Origin: Bacteroidetes bacterium UKL13-3
GTDB taxonomy: Bacteria > Bacteroidota > Bacteroidia > UKL13-3
Direction of reading: 5' to 3'
DNA length: 64,000 nt
Assembly: GCA_001602415.1 (NCBI GenBank)
Contig: CP012155.1
Location: 1,488,001-1,552,000, forward strand
Below are positions 8,152 through 19,008 of this stretch, in pieces; positions within the stretch are counted from its first letter, which is position 1; every line of letters starts with the position of its first letter. The notes beneath the pieces are model-generated. The model searched no databases. It was not told the origin of the DNA and saw only the letters and a program-made list of their open reading frames with translations. The position numbers and the translations under genes are program-made.

Positions 8152-10887
8152 ATGAGTAGATCGCTGATAATCGGTTTAATAATTACCATTGCAATCATTT
8201 CAGGATTGGTCGCATTTTTCTATATTAACTTTGTTAAAGTAAAGAATAGGCCTGCAATTGATGGCGTTCCAAGCGATGCAGCAGTTATCTTAGAAATAAA
8301 AAACACTCAAGATACATGGGCTTCTTTTTATGGAACAGACATGTGGAAAGATCTTCAAAAAAATGAAGCTGTCCAAAAATTGAACACGATTGTAACTACT
8401 GCCGATTCCCTCATCACAACAAACAGCGATATTCAATCAATGCTTTCCGATCATAAAATGACGGTTTCTTTTCATAGCAATGGTGCACAAAAACTATCGA
8501 TGTTATTCATTGCCGAAGCGGGTTCATATAAAGATATTGAGGCATTGGCAGGCTGGATTGCCAAATCCGTTAACGGAAAATTTACGAAACGAGGTTTTGA
8601 TAAAGAGACTATTTATGATGTTTACGATGCACAGCAACATATATTATTATCGGTTGCATATTTTGATCGTTTGATCATTTTATCTGCTGATGGAACGTTG
8701 GTTGAAGAGTCGGTTCGCAAACTGAAGTATAACAATTCAACAGATGGAAAAGGGTTTGCTCAAGCTAAAACAATCGCAGAAGTTGGTTCGGATTTAATGG
8801 TGTATGTTAACTATCAACAACTGCCTTCTTTGCTCGCAATTTTTAATAAAGTAGAGTATAAAAATATCTATAATTACCTGCAAGTATTTGCAGATTGGAG
8901 TGTGTTTGATGTAAAACTTGAAAAGGAATTCATAGGTATATCGGGTGTTACTTTCACGGATGATTCATTGTTTCAATTTTTGGATTTGTTTAAAACACAA
9001 ACGCCAATCGTAAATGATGTAAGCAATTATCTGCCATCAGCTACTGCATATTCTTTACAACTAAATTTTAGCAACTACTCTCAGTTTAACAGCGACCTTA
9101 ACGAGTATTTGCAAAACACCGGCCGATTGGATGGTTATATTAAATATGTAGATAGTTTGGAAGACCGTTACAATATTTCTCTTTCTGAAAAACTTACTCC
9201 TTTGGTTGGAAATACTGCCGTGTTAGCAATGAATGAAACTACAGGTGCCGATTACCAGCAACAGTTGTTTGCGCTGCTATCATTCAAGGACACAAAAATG
9301 GTAGACGAGATTTTCACTTCTTACGTTCGTGAGATAGAAAAAAGAGGAGAGGGCGACTCGACAACTATCTATCACAACGGTAAGCTTATACGTAGATTGC
9401 ATTTAGGTAACGTATTTAAGATGCTCTATGGAAATACCTTTGAGCACTTGGTTAATCCTTTTTATGTGCTAAGGGATAATATATTCATAATGGCAAATGA
9501 TGTAAACACATTAACCTTTGTAATGGATGCTCTTGCAAATGGAAACACCTTGGCATCAACAGAGTCATACAAACAACACCGCAAACATGCATCATCATCA
9601 AGCAATATTAGTTTGTTTATCAGTCCGGGTAAGTGCATGCAATTGCCGAGCATTTATACCAATGATGAATTTATTAGTGTACTAAACAGGTTTCAGTTCG
9701 ATTTTAAAAAGTTTGAGTATGCCGAAGTGCAATACGCAAATTCATCCAACAACACCTTTTTTACCAATATCAATATCAGGTTTAATCCTTCGTTTAAAGA
9801 AGAAACAAAGGTGCTTTGGGCTACAAAACTCGACACAACATTTGATCAACAGCCCTTTATTGTGATGAATAGTGAAACCAAACAGCCTTGTATATTGGTT
9901 CAGGATGTTTTAAATACTGTATACTTTGTGAGCAATACGGGATCTGTTTTATGGAAAGCAAAACTCTCTGGTAAAATAAACAGTAAGGTTTACGAAGTTG
10001 ATTTAAATAAAAATGGGGAACTACACTATCTGTTTAGCACAAATAAACAAACCTGCTTGTTAAATAACAAAGGATTAAACGCATACGGTTATCCGGTTCG
10101 CTTTCCAGGCACAGCTCGTGCTGGCATCAGTTTGTTCGATTTTTATGGAGATAGCACATTCCAATATTTTGTTCCTCTTGAAAGTAGTAAAATAATGGGC
10201 TATGAGTTGAATGGAAAACCCATTCAAGGATGGAATCCTAAATCTGTTGAGAGCAAAATTACTACCCAACTTGCAGGATTTACGATCGGGTCTGGTGCAT
10301 ATCTTGCAGGCTCGGCTGCAAAAGATAAGTTGTTGGTATATGGCTTAAAAGCAACTCAGCCAAAGTTTACAAGCTTAGTTTCGGCCTCAATGAATTATCC
10401 TGTTAATATATTCAGTTCTGATACCAGTATAGCAACTATTTGGTTGACAGATTCAGCCGGAAACTTCAATCATTATACAATTAACAGCGAGCTTATAGTA
10501 ACACCTATTCGTAGTATCGTTTCTAACTCACTCGATAACTACCATGCAGTTATTCCATCTGCGGGTGGTTATAGCTTGTTGTCTGCATCTCAGACTGGAT
10601 TCACTTTGTATAACCAAGACGGAAAAAGCATTTTAGCTAAATTGTACACAGATTCAACCTCTACACTTCCTATTTTTAATTACACAAAAGATAGAGTTGC
10701 AATGATTGGATATACCGAGAAAATGCTTGGAAAAGTTAATTGGATTGACCTATCCGGAATGCAATATCCGACATTACCGGTGGAAGGAGTTACTCCTTTT
10801 GCTATCGGAGATGTTTTATTAAACAACGCTAACTATCTGGTTTGCGGAGATAAAGGAAATTACTTGCGTATGTATCGATTGAAATAA
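8152..10887 (+). CDS. Membrane-anchored periplasmic protein, DUF3352-like N-terminal half
   Basis: 911 aa. A single N-terminal transmembrane helix (residues ~4-27) is followed by VPSDAAVILEIKNTQDTW, a pattern reminiscent of DUF3352 proteins, and a long extracytoplasmic region. The C-terminal ~300 residues contain repeated short blade-like segments (VLWKAKLSGKINSKVYEVDL, TCLLNNKGLNAYGYPV, GFTLYNQDGKSILAKLYTD) suggesting a beta-propeller. No catalytic motif is seen. It is followed after 41 bases by a lipoprotein gene and then by a DUF5723 barrel gene, so an envelope-associated role is inferred. Specific function unknown. Confidence 0.7.
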   Translation: MSRSLIIGLIITIAIISGLVAFFYINFVKVKNRPAIDGVPSDAAVILEIKNTQDTWASFYGTDMWKDLQKNEAVQKLNTIVTTADSLITTNSDIQSMLSDHKMTVSFHSNGAQKLSMLFIAEAGSYKDIEALAGWIAKSVNGKFTKRGFDKETIYDVYDAQQHILLSVAYFDRLIILSADGTLVEESVRKLKYNNSTDGKGFAQAKTIAEVGSDLMVYVNYQQLPSLLAIFNKVEYKNIYNYLQVFADWSVFDVKLEKEFIGISGVTFTDDSLFQFLDLFKTQTPIVNDVSNYLPSATAYSLQLNFSNYSQFNSDLNEYLQNTGRLDGYIKYVDSLEDRYNISLSEKLTPLVGNTAVLAMNETTGADYQQQLFALLSFKDTKMVDEIFTSYVREIEKRGEGDSTTIYHNGKLIRRLHLGNVFKMLYGNTFEHLVNPFYVLRDNIFIMANDVNTLTFVMDALANGNTLASTESYKQHRKHASSSSNISLFISPGKCMQLPSIYTNDEFISVLNRFQFDFKKFEYAEVQYANSSNNTFFTNINIRFNPSFKEETKVLWATKLDTTFDQQPFIVMNSETKQPCILVQDVLNTVYFVSNTGSVLWKAKLSGKINSKVYEVDLNKNGELHYLFSTNKQTCLLNNKGLNAYGYPVRFPGTARAGISLFDFYGDSTFQYFVPLESSKIMGYELNGKPIQGWNPKSVESKITTQLAGFTIGSGAYLAGSAAKDKLLVYGLKATQPKFTSLVSASMNYPVNIFSSDTSIATIWLTDSAGNFNHYTINSELIVTPIRSIVSNSLDNYHAVIPSAGGYSLLSASQTGFTLYNQDGKSILAKLYTDSTSTLPIFNYTKDRVAMIGYTEKMLGKVNWIDLSGMQYPTLPVEGVTPFAIGDVLLNNANYLVCGDKGNYLRMYRLK

Positions 10888-10928
10888 TCAATATTATTTC
10901 TATATTCGACCGAGCCAATAAATACAAT

Positions 10929-12578
10929 ATGAAACAAAAGCGATACCGTTACATTTTTATTCTTGCTGCGTTTACACTTACATTTTTATCATCTTGTGTA
11001 AAAGAAACCATTGATGAACTTACAGGCATTAATGGCATTAAAGTATCCAATGAATTTTCTGCACCATTACTTAATTTAACTGTGGGTATGCAAGAACTTT
11101 ACCAATCCATTTCTAACCAGGCAGGCATCTCTGAAAGGCCAGACAAGTTATTGTTTTTTACCTACAGAGATACAATCATTCAGCAGCCTAAGCAGTTGGT
11201 TGATATTCCTGCCATACCATTTAACTATAAATTTCAAATGACTGCTCCGATTATTGCAGCGTTTACATTTAACAATGGGTTTGATTTGTCGATTTCGGAT
11301 AGTGCCAAGTTGCCATCTGCAAGTGGCCAGGAACTGAAGCTTATCAGAATAAAAGAAGGTTCGTTTGATATAAATATTAATAATACTTTTAAACACAATA
11401 CCACTATTGAAATTGCTTTCCCTAATATCAAGAAAAATGGTATTGCACTTACACAAACTATAAACTTCGTTTTCGGCACTACGCCCAATCCAATGCCTGC
11501 AGTGAGCATTGACTTAGCTGGTTACGATTTAGATTTATCAAACGGAGGTTTTAGCTCCAACACAATCCCGTTTTCATATCGAATTTCCATGGTTCGCAAT
11601 CCTGCTAACCCTACAACTGTTAATGATGAACTTAATTTGGAACAAACATTTAACATCAAGTCATACAGTTTGATTAGAGGATATTTGGGATACTTTAATA
11701 TTTTAAATCAAGCAATCACACAAAAAATAGATCTTTTCGAACAACAAAAATCAGGACAGTTTTTGGTTAATGATCCTCGATTGGTAATAAGGGTTTATAA
11801 CTCCTTTGGTGTTCCCCTAACGGGTAGAATTGCAAATCTGAGAGTGGTAGGCCAAGATGGAAGCAATTTACCAGTTGAAATCAATCCGTTTAAAGATACA
11901 TTCTCTTTTCCAAAGCCAAAAACTCCTGGCGAAACAGTTATTGCGACATACGTAATTGATAAAACCAACTCAAACATCGACTTGGCAATTAATTCAAGTC
12001 CAAGTTTTATTAAATTTAATATATATTTTGATGCCAATTATAATAAGGTTGTTACGGATAATTTTATGATTGACACGGCTTCTTTCAGAACCGATTTGGA
12101 CTTTGAGGTTCCAATGGATATTAAAATTGTTGATTACATAAGTGAAACGGAACAAAAGCAAACTCCCGATACAGCTAATTTACCTTACATTAAAAGTATT
12201 GGCTTGTCGGTGAGGTCTGAAAATGGATTACCATTTGATATTTACACCCAGTTGATTTATACAAACGATACGATTATTAACGGCAAGCCTACCACTTATG
12301 TTGTTGATAGTTTGTTTTCAAACGAATTAACGATACTTGGTGCCAATGTAGATGGAAACGGAAATGTTGTTACGCCAAGGGTTACCGAATCCAAACCAGT
12401 TTTAGAGGTTGCTAGGTATAAACGTATTATGGCTGCCGACAATATGGTTACTCGTTCTCGTATTGTTACCTCAACATTTAATGGAGCTCCAGGTTTCGTT
12501 AAAATATATACGAATCAAAAAATGAATGTAAAAATTGGTGCCGACATCAAACTAACCTATAAGAGCAATGAACAATAA
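10929..12578 (+). CDS. Hypothetical lipoprotein
   Basis: 549 aa. A signal sequence ends in a lipobox, LTFLSSC (Cys at residue 23), so lipid attachment to the outer or inner membrane is expected. The mature protein is rich in beta-strand-like alternation and Asn/Thr, with no motif I recognise. Its last 11 bases overlap the start of the DUF5723 gene, so the lipoprotein and barrel are translationally coupled and probably work together. Function unknown. Confidence 0.75.
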   Translation: MKQKRYRYIFILAAFTLTFLSSCVKETIDELTGINGIKVSNEFSAPLLNLTVGMQELYQSISNQAGISERPDKLLFFTYRDTIIQQPKQLVDIPAIPFNYKFQMTAPIIAAFTFNNGFDLSISDSAKLPSASGQELKLIRIKEGSFDININNTFKHNTTIEIAFPNIKKNGIALTQTINFVFGTTPNPMPAVSIDLAGYDLDLSNGGFSSNTIPFSYRISMVRNPANPTTVNDELNLEQTFNIKSYSLIRGYLGYFNILNQAITQKIDLFEQQKSGQFLVNDPRLVIRVYNSFGVPLTGRIANLRVVGQDGSNLPVEINPFKDTFSFPKPKTPGETVIATYVIDKTNSNIDLAINSSPSFIKFNIYFDANYNKVVTDNFMIDTASFRTDLDFEVPMDIKIVDYISETEQKQTPDTANLPYIKSIGLSVRSENGLPFDIYTQLIYTNDTIINGKPTTYVVDSLFSNELTILGANVDGNGNVVTPRVTESKPVLEVARYKRIMAADNMVTRSRIVTSTFNGAPGFVKIYTNQKMNVKIGADIKLTYKSNEQ

Positions 12579-13944
12579 AATTTCCATTCTACTACTATTG
12601 GTTATTTGCTCATGCACTGTTTCGTGGGCTCAACCAGATGTTACCCTTCCTTCATTGAGAAGAGTATATCAGTCTTCCTATTTCAACCCTGCGTTTGTGC
12701 CTAAATATAAGGTGAGTGTGGGGATTCCTGTTTTGTCTAACTTATATATTAACAACTCGCGCACGGGATTTACCCTTCAAGATGTTTTTGATAGTAAGGA
12801 TCCTGATGGATTGATTGACTTAAATGTTCTACATGACAAAATTGATAAAAACGGAATAGCCATTAATACACTGATTCAAACTGATTTGTTTCATGTGAGC
12901 TTTCCCATTAAAAAGTTTCAAATCGGGATAAATAGTAGCATTAAAACCCAAACAACTCAGGCATTTAGTAAAGAGTTTATTGGTTTTTTGGTTAACGGAA
13001 ATTCATATTTTAAAGGTCAAACTGCTGAGTTTAAAGGGTTAGATATTTACAATATTTCGTATTTGGAAAATGGACTTTCAATAGCACGCCAATTTCGCAA
13101 ATTTTCTATAGGAGCTAGAGCAAAATACCTACAAGGCATTGCAATTACCGAAACCAATGATTTACGTTTTGCTGTAACTACGCCTGTTAATTCTTTCGAC
13201 CCATTGGTTGTGAAAACAGGAGGACAAGTGAATACGTCTAATTTACCTTTGCAGGCTGATAGTGTTACAGGTAAAGCACCTGATAAAAAAGATAAAGAGA
13301 TACAAGAGATAGATTTCACTCAATTCCAAAATACAGGGTATGCATTCGATTTTGGTTTTACCTATAACATTTTACCTCGGTTATTGATACATGGATCGGT
13401 AATGGACTTGGGTAGTATAACTTGGAACAGTAAACCATACAACTACACACTGTCAAATGCAGATGTTCAGTTAAATGGTATTAATTATGATCAATTAAAT
13501 AACGCTGATCAACGCACCAATTATACGGATAGTATTGTTGGCTTGCTCAAAGGAGCATCTGTAACGGAAAATGGTTTTAACAGAAAATTGAGAACACGCT
13601 ATTTTGCTGGTGCTGATTGGGATTTTTCTTTCAGAGATCGCATTGGATTTTTGTTCCAAGCACAGCAAAACCTTGATAATCTTTACAAGGTTTATACGTT
13701 TAGTTATACTCACCGATTTGGCGTAAATTGGGACTTAACGGCCAATTACACCATGCTTGATGGCAAGGGAACAAATGTTGGTATAGGAACTGCTGTTAAA
13801 ATGGGTGCCTTCCAGTTCTACATTATTCAAGATGATATTTTATTGTATTTCAAACCAGCTACATCTCAAACATTCTACTTCAGAATGGGCTTAAACTTAG
13901 TGTGGAGCGAATACACCGGAGCCAAAATTAGCGGTAAAGAGTAA
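12568..13944 (+). CDS. DUF5723 family outer-membrane beta-barrel protein
   Basis: 458 aa. A signal peptide ends near SWAQ. Next comes the family's typical opening YQSSYFNPAFVPKYKVSVGIP...NLYINNSRTGFTLQDVF, then alternating strands and a terminal strand (TFYFRMGLNLVWSEYTG). Such proteins are Bacteroidota-specific predicted outer-membrane barrels without known function. It is the last gene of the 8152-13944 cluster and is followed 24 bases later by a strong terminator. Confidence 0.82.
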   Translation: MNNKISILLLLVICSCTVSWAQPDVTLPSLRRVYQSSYFNPAFVPKYKVSVGIPVLSNLYINNSRTGFTLQDVFDSKDPDGLIDLNVLHDKIDKNGIAINTLIQTDLFHVSFPIKKFQIGINSSIKTQTTQAFSKEFIGFLVNGNSYFKGQTAEFKGLDIYNISYLENGLSIARQFRKFSIGARAKYLQGIAITETNDLRFAVTTPVNSFDPLVVKTGGQVNTSNLPLQADSVTGKAPDKKDKEIQEIDFTQFQNTGYAFDFGFTYNILPRLLIHGSVMDLGSITWNSKPYNYTLSNADVQLNGINYDQLNNADQRTNYTDSIVGLLKGASVTENGFNRKLRTRYFAGADWDFSFRDRIGFLFQAQQNLDNLYKVYTFSYTHRFGVNWDLTANYTMLDGKGTNVGIGTAVKMGAFQFYIIQDDILLYFKPATSQTFYFRMGLNLVWSEYTGAKISGKE

Positions 13945-13968
13945 ACGCGCTTCAAACCGGATTGCAGT

Positions 13969-14003
13969 CCCCTTCAAGTAAGTATCTTGAAGGGGATTTT
14001 TTT
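13969..14003 (+). terminator. Rho-independent terminator of the envelope cluster
   Basis: A perfect 10-bp stem (CCCCTTCAAG / CTTGAAGGGG) with a 7-base loop is followed by A and seven T's, just after the DUF5723 stop codon. Confidence 0.92.
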
Positions 14004-14239
14004 ATCTTATTTTTTGCAATTGCCTCATTAAATGGGTTTTCTACTTTCCACAATTTTATTGCATTCTGTGGATTACACTGCACACATTATAGGTAATTTG
14101 CATCCCAAAGAGTTCATGTTCTAAGCTTATTAGATTGTTGTATTGTGTTATGAGCGAGTAAGCATCTTACTTTTATTCATACATTAGCCATGATCAACAA
14201 AATAAAAATGAACTTTTTTACAGAGACAGGAACATTCGT

Positions 14240-16111
14240 ATGGCAGAAAAAGTAATTTATAACGAAGACAGTATTCGTTCGTTGGATTGGAGGGAGCATA
14301 TTCGCTTACGTCCCGGTATGTATATTGGGAAATTAGGCGATGGGTCGGCTCCCGATGATGGAATTTATGTATTGCTCAAAGAGGTTATTGATAACAGCAT
14401 TGATGAGCATGTGATGGGGCATGGTAAAACCATCGATATTAAAATTACCGATAACAAAGTATTTGTGCGCGATTTTGGTCGTGGTATTCCGTTGGGTAAA
14501 GTGGTTGATGTTGTATCCAAAATCAATACTGGAGGGAAATATGATAGCAAGGCGTTTCAAAAATCGGTTGGATTAAATGGTGTAGGAACGAAGGCAGTAA
14601 ATGCCTTGTCGCATCACTTTTTTGTTCAGGCTTACCGCGATGGAAAAACCGTTTTGGCGGAGTTTGAAAGAGGTGTATTGGTTAAAGAAAGTAAGCCTCA
14701 GAGCACTTTAGAACCTGATGGAACAGCAATCATCTTTGTTCCTGATGACACCATATTTAAGAATTACCATTTCATTCCCGAGTATGTAGAAAACCAATTA
14801 TGGAACTATGCATACCTCAATATGGGGTTAACCATTAACTATAACGATCGTAAGTTCTATTCTAAGGATGGGTTATTGGATTTGTTAAAACGCAAAACCA
14901 ATGAAGAGCATATCCGCTATCCTATTATCCATTTAAAAGGTGAAGATATTGAAGTTGCTATTACCCACGAAAATCAATACGGTGAAGATTATTACAGTTA
15001 TGTAAACGGCCAATATACAACCCAGGGTGGTACACACCTATTAGCTTTTCGTGAGGCATTTGCCAAAACTGTTCGTGAGTTTTACAAGCGCGAGTTCGAT
15101 TTGGCAGATATTCGTGCATCTATCGTTGCCGCTGTGAGTGTTAGGGTGCAAGAGCCAGTATTCGAGAGTCAGACTAAAACCAAATTGGGATCAACCAATA
15201 TGGGCCCCGATAGTCCTACCATCAAGAATTTTGTGATTGATTTCTTGAAGAAATCATTGGATGATTATTTGCATAGAAATCCAACTACTGCCGATGCGTT
15301 GTTAAAGCGTATAATGCAAAGTGAACGAGAGCGCAAAGATATGGCAGGCATCAAAAAACTTGCCAATGAGCGTGCAAAAAAGGCAAGTGTTCATAACAAG
15401 AAACTGCGCGATTGTAGGTTGCATTACAATGAAGATGTTAAAGAAGAACGCAGATATGAATCAACTTTGTTTATTACCGAGGGCGACTCGGCAAGTGGAA
15501 GCATTACTAAAAGTCGTGATGTGCAAACACAAGCGGTATTTAGTTTACGCGGTAAGCCATTAAACTGTTACGGTCTTACCAAAAAAGTGGTATACGAAAA
15601 CGAAGAATTCAACCTGTTGCAGCATGCATTGAACATTGAAGAAGGCATCGAAGGACTGCGCTATAATAATATTGTAATCGCAACAGATGCCGATGTGGAT
15701 GGTATGCATATTCGATTGTTGATGCTCACTTTTTTCTTACAGTTTTTTCCCGATTTGGTTAAAAACGGACATCTTTACATTTTAGAAACGCCATTGTTCA
15801 GGGTTCGAAACAAACAACAAACCATTTATTGTTACAGTGAGGATGAGAAACAAAAGGCAATAATCAAACTAACAGGCAAGCCTGAGATTACTCGATTCAA
15901 GGGATTGGGAGAAATTTCCCCCGATGAGTTTGGATTGTTTATTGGCGATAGTATTAAACTACAACCAGTAATTTTAACCCCTGAAACACCTGTTCCAAAA
16001 TTGCTAGAATATTATATGGGTAAAAACACCATCGATCGTCAAAATTTCATTATCGAACATTTGAAGGTGGAGAAGGATATAATAGATAAGGAAGAAGAAG
16101 AACTGGTTTGA
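14240..16111 (+). CDS. parE: DNA topoisomerase IV subunit B
   Basis: 623 aa. This is the ATPase/TOPRIM subunit of a type IIA topoisomerase. The GHKL ATP site is visible ([34 protein letters not shown]), then a transducer region ([14 protein letters not shown]) and the TOPRIM signature ([21 protein letters not shown]). The family is confirmed by the following parC gene. ParE rather than GyrB is favoured by this pairing and by the short C-terminus; Bacteroidota gyrB usually lies elsewhere. About 295 bases of upstream sequence hold the preceding terminator and presumably the promoter. Confidence 0.94.
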   Translation: MAEKVIYNEDSIRSLDWREHIRLRPGMYIGKLGDGSAPDDGIYVLLKEVIDNSIDEHVMGHGKTIDIKITDNKVFVRDFGRGIPLGKVVDVVSKINTGGKYDSKAFQKSVGLNGVGTKAVNALSHHFFVQAYRDGKTVLAEFERGVLVKESKPQSTLEPDGTAIIFVPDDTIFKNYHFIPEYVENQLWNYAYLNMGLTINYNDRKFYSKDGLLDLLKRKTNEEHIRYPIIHLKGEDIEVAITHENQYGEDYYSYVNGQYTTQGGTHLLAFREAFAKTVREFYKREFDLADIRASIVAAVSVRVQEPVFESQTKTKLGSTNMGPDSPTIKNFVIDFLKKSLDDYLHRNPTTADALLKRIMQSERERKDMAGIKKLANERAKKASVHNKKLRDCRLHYNEDVKEERRYESTLFITEGDSASGSITKSRDVQTQAVFSLRGKPLNCYGLTKKVVYENEEFNLLQHALNIEEGIEGLRYNNIVIATDADVDGMHIRLLMLTFFLQFFPDLVKNGHLYILETPLFRVRNKQQTIYCYSEDEKQKAIIKLTGKPEITRFKGLGEISPDEFGLFIGDSIKLQPVILTPETPVPKLLEYYMGKNTIDRQNFIIEHLKVEKDIIDKEEEELV

Positions 16112-16254
16112 ACGAATCTGCAAATGTGAAGATGAGTGCACGTGCAGATGGATTTGCAATCGCCCGTTTGATCTGGTAACGTTGGGTAAGAGAAAGAAAA
16201 TAATGATTCAAGGTGATCAACTATGATCTATGAACCATAAACGATGAACTAAAA
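16112..16254. repeat. Degenerate intergenic repeat-like tract between parE and parC
   Basis: The 143-bp gap holds inverted short words: ATCTGCAAAT at 16116 versus TGCAGAT at 16143 and ATTTGCA at 16152. After these comes an imperfect tandem of ATGATCT / ATGAACC / ATGAACT-like heptads (~16213-16250). It has no coding potential and no clear terminator, so parC may still be cotranscribed with parE. Confidence 0.4.
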
Positions 16255-18957
16255 ATGAGTGACGAATTAAGAAATAAAGGAAGTGAATCTGACCATAGCA
16301 TGCACAATGTAACTCCTGTTACAGGTTTGTATGAAAACTGGTTTTTGGATTATGCATCGTATGTAATTTTGGAGCGCGCAGTACCTGCGGTTGAGGATGG
16401 TTTAAAACCCGTTCAGCGCAGGATTTTACATGCCCTGAATGAAATGGATGACGGTCGCTTTAATAAAGTGGCAAATGTTATCGGGCAAACCATGCAGTAC
16501 CATCCACATGGAGATGCCGCCATTGGAGATGCGTTAGTTGGTTTAGGGCAAAAAGACCTTGTGTTTGAAATGCAGGGTAACTGGGGAGATGTTCGCACGG
16601 GCGATTCGGCTGCTGCACCACGTTATATTGAGGTGCGTTTATCTAAGTTCGCCAAGGAAGTTGCCTTCAACGGACAAACCACAACTTGGCAGGCTTCGTA
16701 CGATGGTCGTAAAAAAGAGCCGGTAACCCTACCTATGAAGTTTCCATTGTTGGTAGCACAAGGTGTTGAAGGTATTGCCGTTGGATTGGCCACTAAAATT
16801 TTGCCTCACAACTTTTGTGAAATTTTAAAGGCAGCAATTGATACGGTTAAAGGAAAATCGGTTGAAATTTATCCTGATTTTGCAACTGGTGGAATGGTTG
16901 ATGTTTCCAATTACAATAGGGGAGCAAAAGGTTCAAAAATCCGTGTTCGTGCCAAGATTGAAGAACTCGATAAAAAGACGTTGGTGATAAAAGACATTCC
17001 TTTTTCAACCACTACAACCAGCTTGATTGAGTCGATTTTAAAAGCCAATGATAATGGTAAAATCAAAATCAAAAAGGTAATTGACAACACAGCCAAGGAT
17101 GTTGAAATACAGATCCAATTAGCTCCGGGCGTATCACCTGATATAACTATGGATGCCTTGTATGCATTCACCGATTGTGAAATTTCTATTTCTCCAAACG
17201 CTTGTGTAATTGTTGGTGATCGTCCGCAATTTTTAGGTGTAGATGATTTATTACGCTTGTCTGTTGATTACACTCGCGAACTGTTGAAGCAAGAGTTGCT
17301 TATCCGAAAAGGTGAATTGGAGGAGAATTGGCACTTCAGTTCACTGGAAAAAATATTCATCGAAAAACGTATTTACCGCGATATTGAAGAGTGCGAAACG
17401 TTTGAAGCAGTAATTGATACCATTTTTAAAGGCGTTAACAAATACCGTAAACAGTTTCGTAGAGATGTTACCGAGGACGATGTATTAAAACTGACTGAAA
17501 TCCGAATTAAACGTATTTCCAAATACGACTCATTTAAAGCAGATGAGTTAATGGTAAAAATTGAAGCAGAATTGGAACAAGTAAATGCGGATTTAAGTGA
17601 CTTAAAACCTTATCAAATTAAGTACTACGAAAACCTGTTGAAGAAATACGGTAAAGGTCGTGAGCGTAAAACAGAAATCAAGATTTTTGACACCATTCAA
17701 GCTAATCAAGTAGCCATTGCCAATCAAAAATTGTACGTTAACCGTGCCGAAGGATTTGTTGGATATGGCTTGAAAAAAGATGAATACGTATGCGATTGTT
17801 CCGATATTGATGATATCATTATTTTCCGCAAAGACGGTAAAATGCAGGTAAGTAAAGTGCAGGATAAACTCTTTGTTGGTAAAGATATTTTGTATGTAGA
17901 TGTGTTTCGTAAAAACGATGAACGCAAAGTGTATAACCTCATTTACATGGATGGTAAAACCCGCATCTCATACGCTAAGCGCTTCAATGTAATGGGTATT
18001 ACACGCGATAAAGAATATGATTTAACAACCGGAGCTCCCAACAGCAAAGTACTATACTTTACTGCCAACCCAAACAGCGAGGCTGAGTTAGTGGAAATTA
18101 CCCTTAGTCCAATGAGCCATGCCCGTAAGTTGGTGTTTGATTTTAACTTTGCCGATCTGGCTATTAAAGGACGAAGCGTGCTTGGAAACACAGTTTCTAA
18201 ATACTTAATAAAAGGAGTGAAGCTAAAAGCCAAAGGTGTTTCAACCATGGGTGGCCGAAAAATTTGGTATGACGATGTGTTGGGAAGATTGAATGTTGAC
18301 GACAGAGGAACCTATTTAGGAGAATTTGATACCAACGACCAAATTTTGGTTGTTTACAAAGATGGTAATTACGAACTCACCGATTACGAGCTAACCAATC
18401 ATTACGAAGCAGAGCAAGTTGTGCTGATTAATAAGTTTCGACCAAAACGTGCAATCAGTTTGGTGTATTGGAACGATAAAGACAAATACCATTTTATCAA
18501 ACGCTTTTTGATTGAAACCTTAACACAAAACAAGAAGTTTATGTTGATTCCTGAGGGACCTAAAAATCGGGTTATCATGGCCACCGACCAAGGTGCTCCG
18601 GTTGCTGTGGTAGAAACCAGTAACGGAAAAGGTAAGGCAAACAATACTGAAGAAACCATCAATCTTGCCGAAGCCATTGAAGTAAAAGGGTGGAAGGCTA
18701 TTGGAAATAAGTTTGCTGGAAAAGAATTGGCAGGCATTAATATTTTACCTCCTGATCCAGAAACATTGATTGAAGAAGACGTAAAAGCTGAGATTGTTGC
18801 TGAAACAAATACTCAAATGACCTTATTGAATGAGGATATTGAGGCAGCAGAGCAAGAACGAATCAAAAAATTGTTAGAAGATGATGAACCATTAGGTGGA
18901 GATAAACCCAAATTTAAACCCAAAAAACCGGACGCTGAACAACCCAAGTTGTTTTAA
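16255..18957 (+). CDS. parC: DNA topoisomerase IV subunit A
   Basis: 900 aa. The breakage-reunion subunit carries QTMQYHPHGDAAIGDALV and the catalytic tyrosine Y124 in AAAPRYIEVRLS. A coiled region (~390-470) precedes a C-terminal beta-pinwheel-like DNA-wrapping domain (~520-800) and an acidic, Lys/Pro-rich tail. A Ser or Thr at the quinolone-resistance position is not obvious: the HPHGDAAIGDAL helix has Ala where Ser is common, which matters for quinolone sensitivity predictions. It acts with ParE in chromosome decatenation. Confidence 0.94.
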   Translation: MSDELRNKGSESDHSMHNVTPVTGLYENWFLDYASYVILERAVPAVEDGLKPVQRRILHALNEMDDGRFNKVANVIGQTMQYHPHGDAAIGDALVGLGQKDLVFEMQGNWGDVRTGDSAAAPRYIEVRLSKFAKEVAFNGQTTTWQASYDGRKKEPVTLPMKFPLLVAQGVEGIAVGLATKILPHNFCEILKAAIDTVKGKSVEIYPDFATGGMVDVSNYNRGAKGSKIRVRAKIEELDKKTLVIKDIPFSTTTTSLIESILKANDNGKIKIKKVIDNTAKDVEIQIQLAPGVSPDITMDALYAFTDCEISISPNACVIVGDRPQFLGVDDLLRLSVDYTRELLKQELLIRKGELEENWHFSSLEKIFIEKRIYRDIEECETFEAVIDTIFKGVNKYRKQFRRDVTEDDVLKLTEIRIKRISKYDSFKADELMVKIEAELEQVNADLSDLKPYQIKYYENLLKKYGKGRERKTEIKIFDTIQANQVAIANQKLYVNRAEGFVGYGLKKDEYVCDCSDIDDIIIFRKDGKMQVSKVQDKLFVGKDILYVDVFRKNDERKVYNLIYMDGKTRISYAKRFNVMGITRDKEYDLTTGAPNSKVLYFTANPNSEAELVEITLSPMSHARKLVFDFNFADLAIKGRSVLGNTVSKYLIKGVKLKAKGVSTMGGRKIWYDDVLGRLNVDDRGTYLGEFDTNDQILVVYKDGNYELTDYELTNHYEAEQVVLINKFRPKRAISLVYWNDKDKYHFIKRFLIETLTQNKKFMLIPEGPKNRVIMATDQGAPVAVVETSNGKGKANNTEETINLAEAIEVKGWKAIGNKFAGKELAGINILPPDPETLIEEDVKAEIVAETNTQMTLLNEDIEAAEQERIKKLLEDDEPLGGDKPKFKPKKPDAEQPKLF

Positions 18958-18963
18958 TAACCC

Positions 18964-18993
18964 AAGAGCCTGAGATTTTTATCAAAGGCTCTT
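18964..18993. terminator. Hairpin between convergent parC and barrel gene
   Basis: AAGAGCCT (18964-18971) pairs with AGGCTCTT (18986-18993) across a 14-base loop, between the parC stop and the stop of the minus-strand gene at 19009. The T-tract is short on both sides, so it may be a weak bidirectional terminator. Confidence 0.5.
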
Positions 18994-19008
18994 TGGTTAT
19001 AGCAAGAT

